A program made the position numbers and the translations under genes. This document shows, piece after piece, positions 1-8,042 of a DNA stretch of 64,000 nt. The stretch covers positions 18,554 through 82,553 of the forward strand of contig DOAQ01000006.1 in NCBI GenBank assembly GCA_003506435.1, given 5' to 3'. The stretch's first letter is position 1; each line of letters starts with the position of its first letter. The stretch is from Prolixibacteraceae bacterium. Its GTDB lineage: Bacteria > Bacteroidota > Bacteroidia > Bacteroidales > Prolixibacteraceae. The notes beneath the pieces were generated by a model. It made no database searches and was not told the DNA's origin. It was given only the letters and a program-made list of their open reading frames with translations.

Positions 1-476
1 TTTTTCATTTCCTCAACGGTAAGGCTTTTATATTCTTTCCGAAGAGCGTCGAGTTTGGCTATTTTTTTATCATAACTCCCCTCAACCATTTGGTTCATCT
101 GTATTTCTTTCTGAACCTGTGCGCTCAGCCCTGCGGCGGTCGATTTTAATTCTGCACTACGAACTGACAGACGAGCCATTGCCTTAGCATATTCATCTGC
201 ACTTATTGTTTTAGATTTAAATTGCGCAGTTGCCTCTCTCTGTTCGTTTTCGTTCGCCTTCATTCTTTTAATTGTATCCTGAAGCGCTACAGCTCGTATT
301 TGGTTTTCTTTCGATAATGCCTGAAAAGTCTCAAAAGACGCGCTTTGCAGCTTTTTATAACTTACATCGCCTTCCTTGCCCATGCTTTTGATATTCTGCT
401 CTACCTTATGAATATCTTTTTCGATGTCGCCTTTCAGCACAAATTCAATATCAACCGGTTCGCGGGTAGTACCCAT
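1..476 (-). CDS. Phage tail tape measure protein, N-terminal part (runs off left edge)
   Basis: The minus-strand frame opens with ATG at 474-476 (MGTTREPVDIEFVLKGDIEK) and stays open to base 1, giving 158 codons. The sequence is highly charged, rich in Lys, Glu, Gln and Ala, and predicted by eye to be long alpha helix, as in N-termini of tape measure proteins. Its place directly after the tail tube and frameshifted chaperone genes is the standard tailed-phage order. It would set tail length and probably assist DNA passage. The C-terminal bulk, including any membrane or peptidase segment, is outside the window. Confidence 0.75.
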   Translation of the reverse strand, partial: MGTTREPVDIEFVLKGDIEKDIHKVEQNIKSMGKEGDVSYKKLQSASFETFQALSKENQIRAVALQDTIKRMKANENEQREATAQFKSKTISADEYAKAMARLSVRSAELKSTAAGLSAQVQKEIQMNQMVEGSYDKKIAKLDALRKEYKSLTVEEMK

Positions 477-514
477 AATTCTGAATTTAAATTTTAAATC
501 TTAAATGTCTTTTT

Positions 515-546
515 ACTTACTACTTTCGACTTACGACTTACTACTT
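515..546. repeat. Short direct repeats of the ACTTACGACTTACTACTT type
   Basis: The spacer between the tape measure start and the chaperone extension stop is AT-rich and carries overlapping copies of ACTTACTACTT and ACTTACGACTT. A very similar spacer lies at 12,121-12,155 before the tail completion gene. No function is evident. Confidence 0.5.
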
Positions 547-957
547 CTTCTCCAACTTCTTCTCCAGCGCGGCAGCAAGCTGTTCCTCATTTTCAATCTG
601 TATAAACACTGGCTTTTCGCCCTGCACGTAGCGCGGCGCATCGGCGGCCATCATCATCAGCGTCGGGAAATTAACTTTCCACAGCACTTTTTTAAGCGGC
701 CAGTGCGTTGCCTGTATTACCTGGTAAATCTGTCCGAACGGGCTATGAAGGCCTTCCACGTAGCCTTTAACTCCCGATTCTTCGTTTATTGGCTCACGTT
801 CGCCGGTGAGGTGATCTTCATCTCCCGAAGGAATGTGATAGTGTTCATAAAATCCTGCACCCCCGACAGGGCGACCAGCAGGGCGGCCAGTTCCGATAGT
901 TGGCGGCTGTCGGTATGCCAACGCAGCCACCAGGCCAGCGGTCGGCAGAAAAGCCAA
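541..957 (-). CDS. Tail assembly chaperone frameshift extension (gpGT-like second ORF)
   Basis: This open frame overlaps the 3' end of the 786-1247 gene and lies in the -1 frame relative to it. It has no ATG in the overlap (the first possible start is TTG at 957), so it is most likely translated as a fusion after a ribosomal slip, giving a protein of about 215 residues. The conserved-looking part begins near residue 35 (GFYEHYHIPSGDEDHLTGE) and continues as a mixed, Lys/Glu-rich C-terminus ending EKKLEKK. Position between tail tube and tape measure is the usual place of G/GT-type chaperones. The function is inferred from position and frame arrangement, not from sequence similarity I can name. 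Confidence 0.6.
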   Translation of the reverse strand: MAFLPTAGLVAALAYRQPPTIGTGRPAGRPVGGAGFYEHYHIPSGDEDHLTGEREPINEESGVKGYVEGLHSPFGQIYQVIQATHWPLKKVLWKVNFPTLMMMAADAPRYVQGEKPVFIQIENEEQLAAALEKKLEKK

Positions 958-1247
958 CCCGAAACCCGGCCCCGCAATATGCCAATTGCCACAATACGGC
1001 TGGCCGGCTTGGCGGTACGGCGAAACAAAGCGATCCAGTTGTTCATGTCCTGTTCTTTTAGTTCGTCGCCAATGCCCATTTTCAGATACATGCCCGAAAT
1101 GCGAAGCATGTTGCCCATAACCGGGCGGCGTACCACCAGCGCGATAGTTCGTATCCCAAATACCCGAAAAAGAAAGGGGGCGGGGATTGGAACCCTCACC
1201 CCCTTATCGAGTATCGTATCGACGGTTTTAATTTCAACATCTTCCAT
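786..1247 (-). CDS. Putative tail assembly chaperone, upstream ORF (gpG-like)
   Basis: A 153-residue protein starting with ATG at 1245-1247, overlapping the tail tube stop by one base (TAATG), so the two are translationally coupled. The last third contains RPLAWWLRWHTDSRQLSELA and GVQDFMNTI, features I associate with small tail genes of Bacteroidota phages, but no catalytic motif is visible. Located between the tail tube and tape measure genes and overlapped by a -1 frame, it matches the architecture of the lambda G gene, whose product and frameshifted GT form chaperone the tape measure. Moderately sure of the role. Confidence 0.65.
   Translation of the reverse strand: MEDVEIKTVDTILDKGVRVPIPAPFLFRVFGIRTIALVVRRPVMGNMLRISGMYLKMGIGDELKEQDMNNWIALFRRTAKPASRIVAIGILRGRVSGWLFCRPLAWWLRWHTDSRQLSELAALLVALSGVQDFMNTITFLREMKITSPANVSQ
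858..864 (-). promoter_or_regulatory. Candidate -1 ribosomal slip site in tail chaperone overlap
   Basis: In the zero frame the minus strand reads TCG GGG GTG, giving G_GGG_GTG at 858-864. A P-site tRNA on GGG could re-pair perfectly one base back, although A-site pairing would be poor. A second possibility is T_TTT_ATG at 846-852. Either would carry ribosomes into the 541-957 frame. The site is not a canonical X_XXY_YYZ heptamer, so confidence is low. Confidence 0.3.
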
Positions 1248-1744
1248 TACGCGGGCGTTGGAATTATTTTTCTTGGAGGCGTGTCGGCCCCTTCAGGTTG
1301 CATAACAATGCCCGTAACTTCAATTTTCGCAATTTCAGTGCGAGTAAGGTTCCATGTAATTTTTCCATACAGAAAAACCCGCGCAAATTGGATTGTTTTT
1401 CCCAAAAGAGTAATATATTCAACCGATAATTCCTGCGAGAAACTATCAGAAGCGCCTTCCCATGCGGTTGAATCAACTGTTCCGCCAATCCATTTAACCA
1501 GGTTGGCCGGATCAATATCTACAAGGGTAAACTTAAGAATAGTTCCTGCATCTTCGTGTGAGATAAGAAACGGGTGACGTATTCCCTCCGCGTAAAACGG
1601 TGTGTCAGTTCCGTCTTCATCAATCATCGAAGCAGTATTGCGAAATACTTTGCCAACTGATGTTAGCGAGGTACCCATGACGCCAAGCGCACCTATTGCG
1701 CCCGCTTTGATGTCTTTACATCCAACTCCGTAAGCTGTTGACAT
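1247..1744 (-). CDS. Phage major tail tube protein
   Basis: A 165-residue protein with MSTAYGVGCKDIKAGAIGAL at its start and a mixed beta pattern throughout, including a segment EVTGIVMQPEGADTPP near the end typical of tube-forming subunits. It would polymerise into the inner tube of the tail. It precedes the chaperone pair and tape measure with one-base overlap and no gap, as in many siphophages and Mu relatives. No sheath gene is visible next to it, which leaves open whether the tail is contractile. Assignment rests on size, composition and position. Confidence 0.65.
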   Translation of the reverse strand: MSTAYGVGCKDIKAGAIGALGVMGTSLTSVGKVFRNTASMIDEDGTDTPFYAEGIRHPFLISHEDAGTILKFTLVDIDPANLVKWIGGTVDSTAWEGASDSFSQELSVEYITLLGKTIQFARVFLYGKITWNLTRTEIAKIEVTGIVMQPEGADTPPRKIIPTPA

Positions 1745-1747
1745 ACC

Positions 1748-2224
1748 TTATTGCTTTTTTGATTTTACAAATTTGATAACAGCTTCGAGCAACCCTTTAA
1801 TCAGATTGCCTTCAAAATCTTCATCCAATAAAGGAATGTCGATAAATGAGTTCACCGTTTCGGTCACTTCATCGGTCACAGCCGACCAGTCGCCGCTAAC
1901 GTATGCGTCGAGCAATGCCACGATAGCCGGACGGGCTTTTTCAGGCACTTTTTCGCCCCACTTGTCGTCGAGATAAGTAAGGGCAAGGTTTATCAGTTTG
2001 TCATCAAAAAGTTCGACCACCGGGCCAATCAGCTTAATTTTGCTGAGATTAATGTCGGTGTCCATCTTTTTGGAAACTGCTTTTACCAATTCTTCGGATA
2101 AAATTCCTTTTTCCACGATATACAGTTTTAAAATGTTTTTAATTGTGAGTAATAGCCGCAACACCAGGTAAACACCCGGTTTAACGACCTTCAATGTCTT
2201 CAGTATCAACAGCAGGTATTTCAT
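1748..2224 (-). CDS. Phage protein of unknown function next to lysis genes
   Basis: A 158-residue protein with a strongly amphipathic or hydrophobic first 40 residues (MKYLLLILKTLKVVKPGVYL) followed by a soluble acidic helical region ending in KFVKSKKQ. The start overlaps the holin-like gene by 44 bases, so the two are coupled. Position suggests a lysis accessory or membrane-associated role, but nothing in the sequence proves it. I do not recognise a family. Confidence 0.6.
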   Translation of the reverse strand: MKYLLLILKTLKVVKPGVYLVLRLLLTIKNILKLYIVEKGILSEELVKAVSKKMDTDINLSKIKLIGPVVELFDDKLINLALTYLDDKWGEKVPEKARPAIVALLDAYVSGDWSAVTDEVTETVNSFIDIPLLDEDFEGNLIKGLLEAVIKFVKSKKQ

Positions 2225-2432
2225 GTTTTTTACTCCTTTTCCGTTTTTGGAACCAGCCGACGATGGTCAGCACGCTCACGATCAGCGAGGCGATTAATAC
2301 AAGCAATTGCAGCACGTCGATTACATTTTGCAGATACGAACTCGAAAGTAAGCCCCCGAAGCCCGAAGCCGCGCCCACACTTGGGTTTTCGCCCAGCCAG
2401 TCAGTTGCCCGTATAAAAAGTAGTTTCAACAT
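2181..2432 (-). CDS. Putative holin (single-span membrane protein)
   Basis: An 83-residue protein with one clear membrane segment at about residues 38-61 (VLQLLVLIASLIVSVLTIVG) and a basic tail starting QKRKRSKKHE. It starts one base after the GH108 endolysin stop, so it sits directly behind the muramidase in the operon. Size, single span, charged C-terminus and location fit a holin that releases the endolysin through the inner membrane. Holins have little sequence conservation, so the call is by architecture. Confidence 0.6.
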   Translation of the reverse strand: MLKLLFIRATDWLGENPSVGAASGFGGLLSSSYLQNVIDVLQLLVLIASLIVSVLTIVGWFQKRKRSKKHEIPAVDTEDIEGR

Positions 2433-2433
2433 A

Positions 2434-3030
2434 TTACACCCGGTTTACCCAGCCATAGAAATAAACTTCCTGACTGGCGGTTTTTTTACAGATTTCGGCA
2501 TATTTGGCAAATTGCAGCCCATTAAGGCACTTCATCAGGGTGCGGATATTCTTTTCGTGCGAACGTCCCGGAATGCTTGCAGTGGCCATGTAAGCCCGGT
2601 AAGCAGCAATAGTTTTCGCTCCGGGTTTTCCATCAACAGCTATATCCAGGTAGTGTTCCTGGTTCTTGTTCAGAAGGTTTAACGCCTCCTGTAAATAGCC
2701 CCCGGCGGTGCCGGTTCCCTGGTTTACTGCCGTGTCGAACAGTTCGGCGGCAATTTCCTGGTCAAATTCGCCACAAAGGAGCTTTTCCCAGAACCCGTCG
2801 TTGTAGAACTTCATAACAAGCCCGTCCAGTTCCTCATCTGCCTGCAATGCCTGAATAAATTTCGCCCCTGCATTGTGCCTGATCTCGTCAACGATTGCCC
2901 AACCCGGCCAGTTTGGCCAGAAGTTGCGGGCAATGCCGCGCCAGGTTTCACCACCCCGGTCACGGGGATCGTTGGAATACGATCCCTCGTGGGCCATTGT
3001 GGTTTGATATGCAGTGAGAAAATCAGCCAT
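2434..3030 (-). CDS. GH108-family endolysin (N-acetylmuramidase-type)
   Basis: A 198-residue lysin whose N-terminus carries HEGSYSNDPRDRGGETWRGI, the signature of glycoside hydrolase family 108 with the catalytic Glu at residue 15. The middle and end (AAELFDTAVNQGTGTAGGYL and DGKPGAKTIAAYRA) match the peptidoglycan-binding half common in this family. It would cleave the glycan strand of peptidoglycan at the end of infection. No signal peptide is present, so export through the adjacent holin is expected. It lies between capsid and holin genes in the minus-strand late operon. Confidence 0.9.
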   Translation of the reverse strand: MADFLTAYQTTMAHEGSYSNDPRDRGGETWRGIARNFWPNWPGWAIVDEIRHNAGAKFIQALQADEELDGLVMKFYNDGFWEKLLCGEFDQEIAAELFDTAVNQGTGTAGGYLQEALNLLNKNQEHYLDIAVDGKPGAKTIAAYRAYMATASIPGRSHEKNIRTLMKCLNGLQFAKYAEICKKTASQEVYFYGWVNRV

Positions 3031-3041
3031 TGTAATTCAGA

Positions 3042-4082
3042 TTACGCGTTGTCCTGCACGATAGCCAATAAACCGGCTACATCATTACGCATCGGGCGGC
3101 CACCGGCACGTACCAGGAACGAATAGATGTCGCCGTAGTACAGCGGGTTCTTTTCGTCGTCGAACATTTCGGTTTGTCCCAAAGCGCGGCAAACACTTCC
3201 TTCGTGCCATGCCAGTACGGCTGCCTGATCGGTTGTTACTCCGGTCTCTGTCCATGCTTTTGGCGCAAGGGCAGCAGTATAACGCCCAGATTTCGAGCGC
3301 ATCATTATGTTGAAGGTGAACAATTTTCCCAACACACCGTTAGCGACATCTGCCTGTGAATAAAAAGCCATCGAATCTTTATCTGTCAGGTCGTTAATTA
3401 ACTGGCCGTACATTACTGCGTCAACCAACATATATCGGCCTTCCTGCGGAATGTCCTTGCTATTGAAATCGTTCATGGCGGCCAGCACATCGGCTTTCAC
3501 GAACTTTTTCCGGTTTCCGGTTGCGGATGGCAGGTGGGCCGTAGCGCCGGTACCGGTAGTGCGGATTACAGATGAAGATGGCGCAGACCATTTATAAATA
3601 AAGTCATTCGAAACCTCTTCAATCAATTTGGCTTTGTCGTTCTTTAATACCGATTCGCGCTTATTGTAGCTTAGTTCAACCGTGTCGGCATGCGGAATCT
3701 TGATCGGGTCGGTAGTGTATTCGTCCAGATCGAAAGTTAAATCAACATCGGCACGTGTTTTCACTGTTGCCGGGAAACTCTTCCGGTTTTTCTCTACATT
3801 CGACGCTACACCTGCGTTCGGAATATGGCAGGTTTTGTTCGTTACGAACTCATCGGCATTGAATGCCTTACTCATAAACGAGTTATTCGCAAACAACTGT
3901 TCGACCAGCGAACTCATCCATATTTCCTTTTGGACAGCCATTTGCGCCCCGGCCCCTCCGGAGGTGAATAATCCAATTCCAAAAATTGCAACAGGATTGA
4001 ACCCGGAAGCGGCGGCAATGCCGACAGCAGCAACCAGATTAAAAAGCAGCGCGGTTAAAACCGCTAAAAATTTGTTTTTCAT
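3042..4082 (-). CDS. Phage major capsid protein
   Basis: A 346-residue protein whose main body (EIWMSSLVEQLFANNSFMSK onward) resembles capsid proteins of Bacteroidota transposable phages, with HIPNAGVASNVEKNR and a C-terminal DIYSFLVRAGGRPMRND segment. It follows the protease-scaffold and decoration genes, as expected for an HK97-fold head. The first 47 residues are unusual: a Lys-rich start and a long hydrophobic stretch to GLFTSGGAGAQMAVQ, resembling a membrane segment. This leader is probably removed by the prohead protease or is a scaffold-like delta region. Start at ATG 4080-4082; a shorter start at the Met in QMAVQ is possible. Confidence 0.8.
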   Translation of the reverse strand: MKNKFLAVLTALLFNLVAAVGIAAASGFNPVAIFGIGLFTSGGAGAQMAVQKEIWMSSLVEQLFANNSFMSKAFNADEFVTNKTCHIPNAGVASNVEKNRKSFPATVKTRADVDLTFDLDEYTTDPIKIPHADTVELSYNKRESVLKNDKAKLIEEVSNDFIYKWSAPSSSVIRTTGTGATAHLPSATGNRKKFVKADVLAAMNDFNSKDIPQEGRYMLVDAVMYGQLINDLTDKDSMAFYSQADVANGVLGKLFTFNIMMRSKSGRYTAALAPKAWTETGVTTDQAAVLAWHEGSVCRALGQTEMFDDEKNPLYYGDIYSFLVRAGGRPMRNDVAGLLAIVQDNA

Positions 4083-4112
4083 GTGTATTTCAGTTTTTAA
4101 ATTAATTACTGA

Positions 4113-4892
4113 TTAAGCCGTTGCAGGCACACTGTAAGCCGGTACGAAAGCCGTTCCGTTGTATGTGAAGGTTACAAAAGCCACTTTTGTAGCAGCCACA
4201 ACAATAGAAGCTAGTCCTGCATCAAACCCTGTCCCTAACGTCACTGTACGGTCGGTTGCGTCGGCATCAAGTTTCAGATGCAGTTTGGCACCGACAGGAA
4301 CTGCCTCACCAATAGTGAGGTTAATCGTTGCGTTACCGGTCAGTTCAGCCGGTTGCAGGAATGTTTCCTTCTTTTCTATTGTAACGGCCAGCGTTGCACC
4401 GTAGGCCGGAGAAAGCACTTCGCTGCCTTCAAGAGCGACAATGTCAGCTTCAACAGCGGTCATGCGGGCGGCAAGTGCGCCGAGTTCAACCTCGTCGAAC
4501 GAACAGGGAAGGAAGCTGGTTCCGTCGTATTCGAAAGCGGCAAACAAAGTTGTGTTTGCAGGTACAACTATATTTTCGGCTGCAGCGTCGAACCCGGTAC
4601 CGAGGGTAAGAGTTCTGGCTGTGGCGTCGGCAGACAATTTCAGGTGCAACCTGGCACCGGCAGTAACCTGCGCATTGATGGTCAGGTTCAGCGTTGCGTT
4701 GCCAGTCAGTTCGGCAGGCTGAATAAAATTCTGCATCTGTTTGATGGTGGCGGCTATTGTAGCGGCATAATCCGGAGCCTGCACCTGTGCAAGTGGAAAC
4801 AATACTTCGCGGTTCAGAAGGTCGGCGCCTTCGGGTGCAACAAAGTTCATGTGAACTTCGGTGCGGTCTGTTTTTTTATAACTCCAGCTCAT
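4113..4892 (-). CDS. Putative head decoration or fibre protein with internal duplication
   Basis: A 259-residue protein made of two copies of a roughly 95-residue unit. Both contain QPAELTGNAT(L/I)NLTI, then L(H/L)LKL(S/D)ADAT(A/D)RT(L/V)TLGTGFDA and a beta-rich end. A helical linker with LGALAARMTAVEADIVALEG joins them, which looks like a short coiled coil. It lies between the protease and capsid genes, the usual slot for a decoration protein. The repeated all-beta unit would suit a trimeric surface or fibre protein. The role is inferred from position and architecture. Confidence 0.6.
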   Translation of the reverse strand: MSWSYKKTDRTEVHMNFVAPEGADLLNREVLFPLAQVQAPDYAATIAATIKQMQNFIQPAELTGNATLNLTINAQVTAGARLHLKLSADATARTLTLGTGFDAAAENIVVPANTTLFAAFEYDGTSFLPCSFDEVELGALAARMTAVEADIVALEGSEVLSPAYGATLAVTIEKKETFLQPAELTGNATINLTIGEAVPVGAKLHLKLDADATDRTVTLGTGFDAGLASIVVAATKVAFVTFTYNGTAFVPAYSVPATA

Positions 4893-4894
4893 GG

Positions 4895-5890
4895 TTAGGC
4901 TTTTTGAGGTTTACACCCGTAGCGGGCTTCAAATTTCTGTTCGTACAGGTCGGGATACTTATCTTTCAAAGTCACCAACTTACCTTCTTTGTCGAGAGTG
5001 TTCCAGTCTTTTTTCTGAAGATCGGCCAGTTCAACAGCATTTTCAGCATTACCGGGTTCAATTTGTCCGGAAACAGACTGACGTTTCGGAATTGCAGACA
5101 ATGCTGTTTTCGCTGATTCAAAATCAGTGTCAAACAGTTTAATGTAAGTATCCTTACCATCTGCATTAATGCGTCCATCTTTCACGGCGGCATCGACCAA
5201 CTGGATTGCTTCAGCTTTTTGCGCAGCTTTAGCAGCGTTGTTCAGGGTGTCAATGCGACTTGTAAGGGTCACATTTTCGGTTTTCAGGCGGTCGCGGTCA
5301 CTGATGATCGCCCGCACGGCGGCGGCTTTTTCGGCTGGTGTGGCCGTGTCCGCCAAATTGAGAATCTGGTTTAATTCATCCATTTTTTCATTTTTTGGAT
5401 TATTACTTGTTTTTGTAGTGTCCATGAGCTTTATAAGGGCGGAAGGGTCGTTCAGGTCGATTTGCTTACCTGTCTCGCGGTCGTAGAATACCATTGCGTT
5501 ATGGTTTGATCCAATGGTCACTATTGAAGCCTCACGCACGGTCCATTTCGTGACCGTTTGAAGTGTTTGACCCGGGAGTTTCAACATCGGATCGTCGGAT
5601 GTCGCTTCGGGCGGCCATGCGCCAATTGAAGCCATGCGGATGAAATCGCGGTCAACCTTTCCCATTACCTCAACCGCCTTTGCGTCTTTTTCATCGAAAA
5701 CAGCATCAGCTAATATATTTCCGCCTTCAATACGAATATTCTCCCATCGAATGATGGGCATGTCCCAATCGTTGTGGTTAAGCAGCCCGACGGGATTTTT
5801 TCGGAATTCTTCCAGGTTGGCCCCGGAGGTCAACATTCGGAATCCTCGTGTATTTACGGTCTCGTCGTGAAGGATAAAAGTTTTCGGCAT
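4895..5890 (-). CDS. Prohead protease fused to scaffold
   Basis: A 331-residue protein with an HK97-type prohead protease domain at residues 1-150: the NHNDWDMPI segment supplies the likely catalytic His and RMASIGA the likely catalytic Ser. The rest is a Lys/Glu/Ala-rich helical region typical of scaffold, ending in YEQKFEARYGCKPQKA. Protease-scaffold fusions are common in Mu-like and other phages. An internal ATG giving MDELNQILNLADTA at about residue 168 could produce free scaffold, as with nested scaffold genes elsewhere. It is first in the minus-strand late operon and would mature the capsid protein two genes downstream. Confidence 0.82.
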   Translation of the reverse strand: MPKTFILHDETVNTRGFRMLTSGANLEEFRKNPVGLLNHNDWDMPIIRWENIRIEGGNILADAVFDEKDAKAVEVMGKVDRDFIRMASIGAWPPEATSDDPMLKLPGQTLQTVTKWTVREASIVTIGSNHNAMVFYDRETGKQIDLNDPSALIKLMDTTKTSNNPKNEKMDELNQILNLADTATPAEKAAAVRAIISDRDRLKTENVTLTSRIDTLNNAAKAAQKAEAIQLVDAAVKDGRINADGKDTYIKLFDTDFESAKTALSAIPKRQSVSGQIEPGNAENAVELADLQKKDWNTLDKEGKLVTLKDKYPDLYEQKFEARYGCKPQKA

Positions 5891-6054
5891 CTCATCAATT
5901 TTTATTATTCGCGGGTCAAATGGTGAGCTAAACTAATCTGACAGAACGTCATAATCAAATAACCTTTTAAGGTATGTAAGTTTTGTGTTAACCGTTAAAA
6001 GGCTAGTTGCCTGTGTCGCGCGCGAATCGTACATTTCCGGAAAATAATGACATT
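5891..6054. promoter_or_regulatory. Divergent late promoter region
   Basis: This 164-bp gap separates the minus-strand protease/capsid/tail operon from the plus-strand terminase/portal operon. It holds the palindrome ACCTTTTAAGGT at 5,962-5,973 and an 8-bp inverted repeat CCTTTTAA (5,963-5,970) with TTAAAAGG (5,995-6,002). A single activator could act in both directions here. No convincing Bacteroidota promoter box could be fixed. Confidence 0.45.
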
Positions 6055-6504
6055 ATGGCCGGATTAACAACCAAGCAAAAAAAAGAATGGGCACAGCTTC
6101 TGATTACCAAAGAAGGCTACACCCAAAAAGATGCAGCCGCGAAAGTGGAAGTATCCGCCGTAACCATGAACAAATGGTACAACGAAGGCAACTGGGAGCG
6201 GCTGAAGCAATCGATGCTAATTACTCGTCAGGAACAGTTAAGCCGCTTATATATGCAGCTCGATGAACTGAACACGGCGATTATGAACCGCGCCACCGGG
6301 CAACGTTTTGCCAACTCAAAAGAAGCCGACACTATCGCGAAATTAGCCGGGGCAATTAAAACAATGGAAACCGAGGCCTCAATCGCCGATGTTGTTGAAG
6401 TGTCGAAACGCCTGCTGAACTGGCTGCGCCCGATAAGCCATACAAAAGCGGTTGAGATGGCCGCCGTATTCAACGATTTTATAAAAGACATCCTAAAACG
6501 CTGA
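6055..6504 (+). CDS. Putative terminase small subunit (DUF1804-like, HTH)
   Basis: A 149-residue protein starting MAGLTTKQKKEWAQLL. Residues 14-45 (TKEGYTQKDAAAKVEVSAVT) form a helix-turn-helix as in small terminase subunits and Mu gp27-like proteins, followed by helical oligomerisation sequence. It lies two bases before the large terminase gene, supporting a role in packaging-site recognition. An upstream TTG at 6,007 would add 16 residues, but the ATG at 6,055 gives the conserved N-terminus and is preferred. Confidence 0.75.
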   Translation: MAGLTTKQKKEWAQLLITKEGYTQKDAAAKVEVSAVTMNKWYNEGNWERLKQSMLITRQEQLSRLYMQLDELNTAIMNRATGQRFANSKEADTIAKLAGAIKTMETEASIADVVEVSKRLLNWLRPISHTKAVEMAAVFNDFIKDILKR

Positions 6505-6505
6505 T

Positions 6506-8041
6506 ATGGCACAATCTGTATTAAAACCGGTTGATCGTCAGGCTGGCCGCGATTGGGACAGTTACTACGAAAGTTTTATCGCCGAGGTGGCCGCCGAAAC
6601 AAACGAAAGCGCGGCGGAACAGAAAAAACGTATTGCCCGGTTAGAAGCAAATTTTGAAGACTGGAAACAATATTATTTTCCGAAATATTGTTATGCGCCG
6701 TCTGCCGGGTTCCATAAGCGGGCAGCAAAACGCGAGCTGAACAATCCCGAATGGTACGAATCGAGGGTTTGGGCGAGAGAACTGGCAAAGGACGTCGTGG
6801 AAATGATGGTCACCATCTACCAGGCACTTACAAGGCAAAAAAAGAATATTCTTTTTATTTCCAACAGTTTAGACAAAGCCGCTGAATTGCTCGAACCGTA
6901 TCGTATCAACCTTTGGACAAACGAACGTATTATTAACGATTACGGCAACCAATTCAATCCCGGGGCGTGGACGTATGGCGATTTTGTAACCACACAGGGC
7001 GTTTCGTTTCTGGCTGTGGGCGCCGGGCAATCGCCAAGGGGTAGCAGAAACGAAGAGGTGCGCCCGGATAAAATAATTATTTCGGATATTGATACCGACG
7101 AAGATGTTCGCAACACCGACATTATAAACAAACGATGGGAATGGTTTGAAAAAGCCGTATTTCCGACGCGCTCCGTTTCAAAGGCATTACAGGTGATTTG
7201 GCTGGGAAACCTTATTTCAAAAGATTGTTGCGTCGCACGTGCAACGGAAAAAGCCGATAAGGTTAGCCTGGTAAACCTCGAAGATAAAGAGGGAAATAGT
7301 ACCTGGCCTGAAAAAAACAGCCCGGAAAATATTGCACGCATTAAATCGAAGATCAGCACGGCTGCATATCAGGCCGAATACATGAATAATCCACTTACTG
7401 AAGGATCAGTATTCAAACAAATTATTTGGGGCAAAATACCACCGCTCCACAAATTCAGGTTTCTCATTGCGTACGGCGACCCGGCACCGAGTAATTCGGA
7501 AAATAAAGCAGGTTCGCTTAAGGGCGTTTGGCTGGTTGGTAAGTTTGAAAACAAATATTACGTCATCAATGGTTTTCTTGAACAAAAAGCAGTGAATGCA
7601 ACTTTTGTTGGATGGTATCCAAAGCTAGTAAGTTTCGTTGGAGGTAAAACGCATACCTATTTATACATCGAGAACAATACGCTTCAGAATCCATTTTACG
7701 ACCAGGTGTATAAGCCTCTGTTTAATGCGTTGCCTAATGGCAATCCGGGGATCATTCCCGACGAACGCAAAAAGCCAGACAAGTTTACCCGCATCGAGGG
7801 CGGCCTCGAACCCATCAACCGCGATGGACTGCTGATACTGAACGAGGACGAAAAGGAAAACCCGCATTTCAAAGAACTGGAAACGCAATTCAAGCTATTC
7901 AGTCCGAAACTGAAATATCCGGCTGATGGCCCCGACTGTATAGAGGGGGCGAAATGGATTATTGACGAAAAGGAAAGCTCACTGCAACCCGATTCTTTCA
8001 AAATAGGTCATTTGAAGTCAAACCCTAAAAAAAGATTTTAA
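6506..8041 (+). CDS. Phage terminase large subunit (TerL, Mu gp28-like)
   Basis: A 511-residue packaging motor protein. The ATPase half has a Walker B strand and acidic residues in DKIIISDIDTDEDV near residue 190. The nuclease half begins with FLIAYGDPAPSNS, whose Asp near residue 325 is the usual first metal ligand of the RNase H-like domain, and later has YLYIENNTLQNPF and DGPDCIEGAKWII. The expected Walker A region reads WARELAKDVVEMM, lacking a classical GKS/T. It is coupled to the small terminase gene upstream and to a small protein gene one base downstream. Confidence 0.9.
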   Translation: MAQSVLKPVDRQAGRDWDSYYESFIAEVAAETNESAAEQKKRIARLEANFEDWKQYYFPKYCYAPSAGFHKRAAKRELNNPEWYESRVWARELAKDVVEMMVTIYQALTRQKKNILFISNSLDKAAELLEPYRINLWTNERIINDYGNQFNPGAWTYGDFVTTQGVSFLAVGAGQSPRGSRNEEVRPDKIIISDIDTDEDVRNTDIINKRWEWFEKAVFPTRSVSKALQVIWLGNLISKDCCVARATEKADKVSLVNLEDKEGNSTWPEKNSPENIARIKSKISTAAYQAEYMNNPLTEGSVFKQIIWGKIPPLHKFRFLIAYGDPAPSNSENKAGSLKGVWLVGKFENKYYVINGFLEQKAVNATFVGWYPKLVSFVGGKTHTYLYIENNTLQNPFYDQVYKPLFNALPNGNPGIIPDERKKPDKFTRIEGGLEPINRDGLLILNEDEKENPHFKELETQFKLFSPKLKYPADGPDCIEGAKWIIDEKESSLQPDSFKIGHLKSNPKKRF

Positions 8042-8042
8042 T

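Noticed and set aside
505..1305. 266-codon plus-strand frame over the tail chaperone genes
   Set aside because: Antisense to the tail chaperone genes, composition of an antisense shadow, and no plausible start or domain.
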